Source of the DNA: JAYQUR01 sp038133505
GTDB lineage: Bacteria > Pseudomonadota > Alphaproteobacteria > MPNO01 > UBA830
Assembly: GCA_038133505.1 (NCBI GenBank)
Contig: JAYPTI010000143.1
Span: forward strand, 1-7,980
Direction: 5' to 3'
DNA: 7,980 bases
In this document: one piece after another, positions 4,353-7,980 of the stretch
How the letters are laid out: the number at the start of each line of letters is the position of its first letter
How positions within the stretch are numbered: position 1 is the stretch's first letter
Program-made: the position numbers and the translations under genes
The notes under the pieces: model-generated
Told to the model about the DNA's origin: nothing
The model's database searches: none
What the model saw: the letters and a program-made list of their open reading frames with translations, nothing else

Positions 4353-5573
4353 TTACTCGGCGGCTTCCGGCAGGCTCGCGAAATGCGCGGCGATCCGTTC
4401 TGCGAGCCGCGCGGCGACATCGGACTTGCGCATCGCGGGCCAGTCCTCGCTGCCGCTCTCCGTCACCAGGTGGACGGTGTTGTCGTCGCCGCCGAACGTG
4501 CCCGTCTCCGGCGAGACGTCGTTGGCGACGATCCAGTCGCAGCCCTTGCGCTTGCGCTTCTCGGTCGCGTTGGCGACGACGTCGTCGGTCTCGGCGGCGA
4601 AGCCGATGACGAGCAGCGGGCGTGCGTTCCCGGCCTGCGACAGGCCGGCGAGGATGTCCGGGTTCTCCACCAGCTCGAGCGGCGCGGGCGCGCTGCCGGG
4701 CTGCTTCTTGATCTTTCGGTCGCCTGCCTCGGCCGGGCGCCAGTCGGCGACGGCGGCGGCGCAGACCGCGACGTCGGCGGGCAGCGCCGCCTCGCACGCC
4801 GCCATCAGGTCGCGGGCGGATTCGATGCGGACCACGGTAACGCCCGGCGGGTTGGGTTCCGCCGTCGGGCCGGTGACGAGCACGGTCTCGGCTCCGAGGC
4901 CGGCGAGCGCCGCCGCGATGGCGTGGCCCTGCTTGCCGGATGACCGGTTGGCGATGTAGCGGACGGGGTCGATGGCCTCGTGCGTCGGCCCGCTCGTGAC
5001 GATGGCGCGTCGGCCCGCCAGCGGCGCGGACGCCGCGAAATAGGTGTCGATCGCGTCGGCGATCTCCGTCGGCTCGACCATGCGGCCCTCGCCGAATTCG
5101 CCGCAGGCCATCGCGCCTTCGGTCGGGCCGGCGAACAGGATGCCGCGGGCCTTCAGCGTCGAGATGTTGTCGCGCGTCGCCGCGTGTTCCCACATGCGGA
5201 CATTCATCGCCGGGGCGACCATCACGTCCTTGTCGGTCGCCAGCAGCACGGTGCTGGCAAGGTCGTCGGAGATGCCCTGCGCCATCTTCGCCATGATGTT
5301 GGCGGTTGCCGGCGCGACGACCAGCAGGTCGGCGTCGCGCGACAGCTGGATGTGGCCCATCTCGGCTTCGTCGGTCAGCGAGAAGATGTCGCCGTACACC
5401 TTGTCCTCGCTCAGCGCGGAAACGGACAAGGGCGTGACGAACTGCGTCGCCGCTTCGGTCAGCACGCAGCGGACCGCGGCGCCGCGTTCGCGCAGGCGAC
5501 GGATCAGTTCCAGGCTCTTATAGGCGGCGATGCCGCCCGTGATGATCAGCAGAATGCGTTTGCCGTGAAGCAT
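4353..5573 (-). CDS. coaBC: Bifunctional phosphopantothenoylcysteine decarboxylase / phosphopantothenate-cysteine ligase
   Basis: The product is 406 residues, full length for the fused enzyme (also called Dfp). It joins cysteine to 4'-phosphopantothenate (CoaB, CTP-dependent) and decarboxylates the product to 4'-phosphopantetheine (CoaC, FMN-dependent), two steps of coenzyme A synthesis. The CoaC half (1-180) has GGIAAYKS (13-20), catalytic His74 in MGHIQLSR, PATANIMAK (88-96), PAMNVRMW (121-128) and the substrate flap ACGEFGEGRM (156-165) with Cys157. The CoaB half (187-406) has TSGPTHEAIDPVRYIANRSS (193-212) with Asn209, AAAVADWRP (272-280) and KIKK (287-290). No key residue is missing. The ATG at 5573 is preceded by CGGAG about 9 bp upstream and starts the conserved first strand RILLIITGG. 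ubiB ends 79 bp upstream; that gap holds a Fur-like site and a small hairpin, so coaBC may have its own promoter. Confidence 0.96.
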   Translation of the reverse strand: MLHGKRILLIITGGIAAYKSLELIRRLRERGAAVRCVLTEAATQFVTPLSVSALSEDKVYGDIFSLTDEAEMGHIQLSRDADLLVVAPATANIMAKMAQGISDDLASTVLLATDKDVMVAPAMNVRMWEHAATRDNISTLKARGILFAGPTEGAMACGEFGEGRMVEPTEIADAIDTYFAASAPLAGRRAIVTSGPTHEAIDPVRYIANRSSGKQGHAIAAALAGLGAETVLVTGPTAEPNPPGVTVVRIESARDLMAACEAALPADVAVCAAAVADWRPAEAGDRKIKKQPGSAPAPLELVENPDILAGLSQAGNARPLLVIGFAAETDDVVANATEKRKRKGCDWIVANDVSPETGTFGGDDNTVHLVTESGSEDWPAMRKSDVAARLAERIAAHFASLPEAAE

Positions 5574-5589
5574 GACGCGTCTCCGGTCC

Positions 5590-5607
5590 GCCGAATATTC
5601 CTTCGGC
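5590..5607 (-). other. Small hairpin in the coaBC leader
   Basis: GCCGAA (5590-5595) and TTCGGC (5602-5607) can pair around a 6-base loop, ending 16 bp before the coaBC start codon and next to its Shine-Dalgarno sequence. It could be an mRNA leader structure or a site on DNA. Short hairpins arise easily in GC-rich DNA, so weight is low. Confidence 0.25.
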
Positions 5608-5615
5608 CGCGCGTA

Positions 5616-5630
5616 ACCTAATGATTCTCA
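5616..5630 (-). promoter_or_regulatory. Fur-box-like sequence between ubiB and coaBC
   Basis: The minus strand reads TGAGAATCATTAGGT. Against the 7-1-7 Fur pattern TGATAATNATTATCA it matches 11 of 14 defined positions, and its core TGAGAATCATTA is typical of strong Fur sites in gammaproteobacteria. It includes a GANTC site (5623-5627). It lies 43 bp upstream of coaBC and 22 bp downstream of ubiB. Alphaproteobacterial iron or manganese control often uses Mur or Irr with differing sites, so this is only a candidate. Confidence 0.3.
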
Positions 5631-5652
5631 ATGGTTTCTGCAAGAAATCCCG

Positions 5653-7206
5653 TCAGTCGAGCAGGACCGCCAGAATGACGACCGCCGCGGCGCCCAGCGC
5701 CCACACCGGCCATCGCGACCGGCCCGCGCGCTGCGCCGAGGCGAAGCTTTCGAGCGACGCCGGGTCGATCTTCAGGCCGTTGCGCGACATCGAGCCGAGC
5801 GAGTCGCCCATCTCCCCGATCAGCCGCGGCAGGCGTTCGAGCCCGTCGAGCAGATCGTCGACCGCATCGCGCATGCGCGCTTCGGCGCCCATGTTCTCGC
5901 GCATCCAGTCCTCGATCAGCGGCCGCGCGAGCTCCCACATGTTGACGCTGGGGAAGAGGCGCCGGCCGACGCCTTCGGCCACCAGCATCGTTTTCTGCAG
6001 CAGCAGCAGTTGCGGCTGCGACTCCATCTCGAACTTCTCGGTGACGGCGAAAAGCTGCTGCAGCAGCCGGGCGAGCGAAATCTCGCCGAGCGGCAGGCCG
6101 AGGATCGGCTCGGCGATCGAGCGCGCCGCCTGCGCGAACTCGTCGGCCGACTGGTCGGCGGGGACGTAGCCCGCGCGGATATGCACGTCGGCGACGCGCC
6201 TGTAGTCGCCCGTCAGGAAGCCGTGCAGCATTTCCGCTAGATACTGCCGCGTCCGCTTGTCGAGCCGGCCCATGATGCCGAAATCGACGACGTGCACCGC
6301 GCCGTCCTTGTCGATGAAGATGTTTCCGGGATGAAGGTCGGCATGGAAGAAGCCGTCGCGGAAGACCTGCAGGAAGAAGACCTTGGCGAAATTAGCGACG
6401 ATCTCTTCGCGGTCCAGGTCGTCCGCGTCGCCGGTTCCGATCTCGTTGATCGGCGTCGCGTCGACCCATTCGAGCGTCATGACGCGGCGGCCGGTCCGTT
6501 GCCAGTCGACCGCAGGAACGGAGAACAGCGGCTCGTCGGCGAAGTTCTGGCGCAGCTCGTCCGCGGCCGCCGCCTCGAAGCGGAGGTCCATCTCCATCTC
6601 GACGGACCGGATGATCGTATTGATCGCGTCGACCGGCCGCAGCCGGCGCAGATCGGGCCGGTGCCGTTCGACGAGGCCGGCGCCCCAGCGGGCGAGCTCG
6701 AGGTCGCGGGCGAAAGCCGCCTCGATTCCCGGACGAAGCACCTTCACCGCGACCGTGTCGCCGTCGGGCGTCGTCGCCCGGTGCACCTGCGCGATCGACG
6801 CCGCGGCGACGGCGTCGTTATCGAACGAGGCATAGAGCGCGTCGACGGTGTCGCCCAGTTCCGCCTCGATGGCCGCCCGCGCCTCCGTGCCGTCGAACGG
6901 CGGCAGCCTATCCTGAAGACCGGTCAGCGCCTCGGCGAGCGTGTCCCCGATCAGGTCGGGGCGCACGGACAGCGCCTGGCCGACCTTGACGTAGGCCGGG
7001 CCCAGCGCCGTCAGCGCGGCCGACAGCCGTTCGCCTTCGCTCTTGTTCCGAAATTCGCGATCCCGGCGGACGAGGAGAAAGAGCGTCGCGAGCGCGAGCG
7101 GCGTCCGCGGCAGTCCCAGCCGGGTGAAGACGAACAGCGCATCGTGGCGCGCGAGCGTGCGAAAGACGCCGACAAGTCGCCGGATGTGCCGAAGACCGGT
7201 CCGCAT
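5653..7206 (-). CDS. ubiB: UbiB-family atypical kinase/ATPase for ubiquinone biosynthesis
   Basis: The product is 517 residues. UbiB proteins have a protein-kinase-like fold with ATPase activity needed for ubiquinone synthesis, perhaps by delivering lipid intermediates to the hydroxylases; they work at the inner membrane. The family's signatures are in order: the KxGQ motif in AYVKVGQALSVRPDLI (71-86), the Ala-rich nucleotide loop VAAASIAQVHRA (133-144), the ATP-binding Lys155 in VAVKVLRPG, HADLHPGNIF (288-297) with catalytic Asp290 and metal-binding Asn295, and VDFGIMGRL (307-315) with Asp308. A C-terminal membrane segment (about 499-516, WPVWALGAAAVVILAVLL) anchors it; many UbiB proteins have two such helices, and here one is clear. 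The ATG lies 3 bp after the ubiE stop, so the two are almost certainly co-transcribed and coupled, with the ribosome site inside the end of ubiE. Confidence 0.95.
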   Translation of the reverse strand: MRTGLRHIRRLVGVFRTLARHDALFVFTRLGLPRTPLALATLFLLVRRDREFRNKSEGERLSAALTALGPAYVKVGQALSVRPDLIGDTLAEALTGLQDRLPPFDGTEARAAIEAELGDTVDALYASFDNDAVAAASIAQVHRATTPDGDTVAVKVLRPGIEAAFARDLELARWGAGLVERHRPDLRRLRPVDAINTIIRSVEMEMDLRFEAAAADELRQNFADEPLFSVPAVDWQRTGRRVMTLEWVDATPINEIGTGDADDLDREEIVANFAKVFFLQVFRDGFFHADLHPGNIFIDKDGAVHVVDFGIMGRLDKRTRQYLAEMLHGFLTGDYRRVADVHIRAGYVPADQSADEFAQAARSIAEPILGLPLGEISLARLLQQLFAVTEKFEMESQPQLLLLQKTMLVAEGVGRRLFPSVNMWELARPLIEDWMRENMGAEARMRDAVDDLLDGLERLPRLIGEMGDSLGSMSRNGLKIDPASLESFASAQRAGRSRWPVWALGAAAVVILAVLLD

Positions 7207-7209
7207 GGC

Positions 7210-7980
7210 CTAGGCGCGCCAGCCCGAATGGAGCCAGACGATCCCGCCGCTGAGCGCCGTGCAGGTGACGTTTCCGAAACCCGCCGCATTCATTTCGTCG
7301 GCCAGGATTTTCGGTTCGGGAAACCGCCGGATGCTTTCCGCCAGATATTCGTACGAGGCCGCGTCGTTCGCGACGCGCGCGCCCAGCCACGGCAGGACGC
7401 GGAACGAATAGGCGTCGTAGATCGGCTTGAGCTGCGGCAGGACCGCCGGGCTGAATTCGAGGCACAGGAAATGGCCGCCGATGTCGAGGATCCGGCGCAT
7501 TTCGGAGAGCGCCTCCTGTCGCCGCGTGACGTTACGCAGGCCGAAGGCGATGGTGCATGCCTCCGCGCACGCGGTCGCCAGCGGCAGCGCCGCCGCGTCG
7601 CCGCATACCCGCGCGGCGCCGTCGGCGATGCCGCGGTCGAGATCGCGATCGATACCGGCGCGCATCATTTCCTCGTTGATGTCGCAGATGACGGCGCTGC
7701 CGCCGCCGCGGCGCAGGAAGCCGCCGGCGACGTCGCCCGTGCCGCCCGCCACGTCGACAAGCCGCATCCCGGGCCGCGGTGCGACGCGGTCCAGTAGCGC
7801 CGTCTTCCAGAGCCGGTGCAGCCCGCCCGACATCAGGTCGTTCATCAGGTCGTAGCGCCGCGCGACTGAATCGAAGACGCTGCGGACGAGGCCCGTGTGG
7901 TCGTCCGCGGCGACCCGCCGGTACCCGAAATCGATCTCATCAACGTCCGAGGCCGCCCTGTGTTTTTCTTTTGATTCCAT
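7210..7980 (-). CDS. ubiE: Bifunctional demethylmenaquinone/ubiquinone C-methyltransferase
   Basis: The product is 256 residues, normal for the family. It transfers a methyl group from S-adenosylmethionine to a ring carbon of the benzoquinol intermediate of ubiquinone (and of demethylmenaquinol where menaquinone is made). Signatures: VFDSVARRYDLMNDLMSGGL (35-54) at the N terminus, the SAM-binding VDVAGGTGDVA (75-85), CDINEEMM (99-106) ending the second strand, AFGLRNV (145-151) and LEFSP (174-178), and YEYLAESIRRFP (210-221) near the C terminus. The ATG at 7978-7980 is the last codon of the window, so its ribosome site and promoter are outside it; the residues before the family core match typical N-terminal tails, so this start is plausible but an upstream start cannot be excluded. 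It heads the ubiE-ubiB pair. In many alphaproteobacteria mutM, rpsT and dnaA lie close to ubiE, which may be true beyond the right edge here. Confidence 0.95.
   Translation of the reverse strand: MESKEKHRAASDVDEIDFGYRRVAADDHTGLVRSVFDSVARRYDLMNDLMSGGLHRLWKTALLDRVAPRPGMRLVDVAGGTGDVAGGFLRRGGGSAVICDINEEMMRAGIDRDLDRGIADGAARVCGDAAALPLATACAEACTIAFGLRNVTRRQEALSEMRRILDIGGHFLCLEFSPAVLPQLKPIYDAYSFRVLPWLGARVANDAASYEYLAESIRRFPEPKILADEMNAAGFGNVTCTALSGGIVWLHSGWRA

Noticed and set aside
4279..5193. Minus-strand Arg-rich open frame of 304 codons inside coaBC
   Set aside because: It is a frame-shifted shadow of coaBC. Its low-complexity Arg/Gly composition matches no family.
6292..7797. Plus-strand open frame of 501 codons across ubiB and ubiE
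   Set aside because: It is antisense to two genes with complete family signatures. Its translation is Arg/Asp/Val-rich with no recognisable domain, the usual shadow in GC-rich DNA.

Overview
The window reads as chromosomal DNA from a GC-rich alphaproteobacterium, most plausibly of the Rhodospirillales type. The basis is the high G+C at third codon positions, the gene order ubiE-ubiB-coaBC-dut-moeB-dsrE, and the paired SH3-domain and 2-hydroxyacid dehydrogenase genes. Placement below class is inference.

Layout. Bases 1-188 are the right end of an IS3-family insertion sequence (last 52 codons of its transposase plus the terminal sequence). It has inserted into a minus-strand gene for an exported Cache/PDC-like protein and removed that gene's 3' end (189-688 survive). 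An AT-rich spacer with two adjacent inverted repeats follows (about 781-833). Next is a divergent pair: an exported SH3-domain protein (834-1331, minus) and a D-2-hydroxyacid dehydrogenase (1452-2432, plus), sharing a 120-bp control region with a tandem direct repeat. From 2448 to 7980 all genes are on the minus strand and are transcribed from right to left: ubiE, ubiB, coaBC, dut, a MoeB/ThiF-type E1-like enzyme, and a small DsrE-family protein.

How the genes fit together. ubiE and ubiB (3 bp apart) serve ubiquinone synthesis. coaBC makes 4'-phosphopantetheine for coenzyme A. dut hydrolyses dUTP and supplies dUMP. moeB and dsrE, 14 bp apart, both belong to families that handle activated or relayed sulfur, and they look co-transcribed with dut. 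This is mainly a housekeeping block.

The most interesting non-coding signal is in the coaBC-dut gap. Two perfect matches to the DnaA-box consensus TTATNCACA face each other there, with a one-mismatch third box, in locally AT-rich DNA with GANTC sites nearby. It could be a DnaA-controlled dut promoter or part of a replication origin, and sequence alone cannot decide. A Fur-like site before coaBC, a possible leaderless start for the SH3 gene, and the direct repeat upstream of the dehydrogenase are lesser leads. I saw no tRNA, rRNA, CRISPR array or clear defence system. No gene-free stretch exceeds 300 bases.
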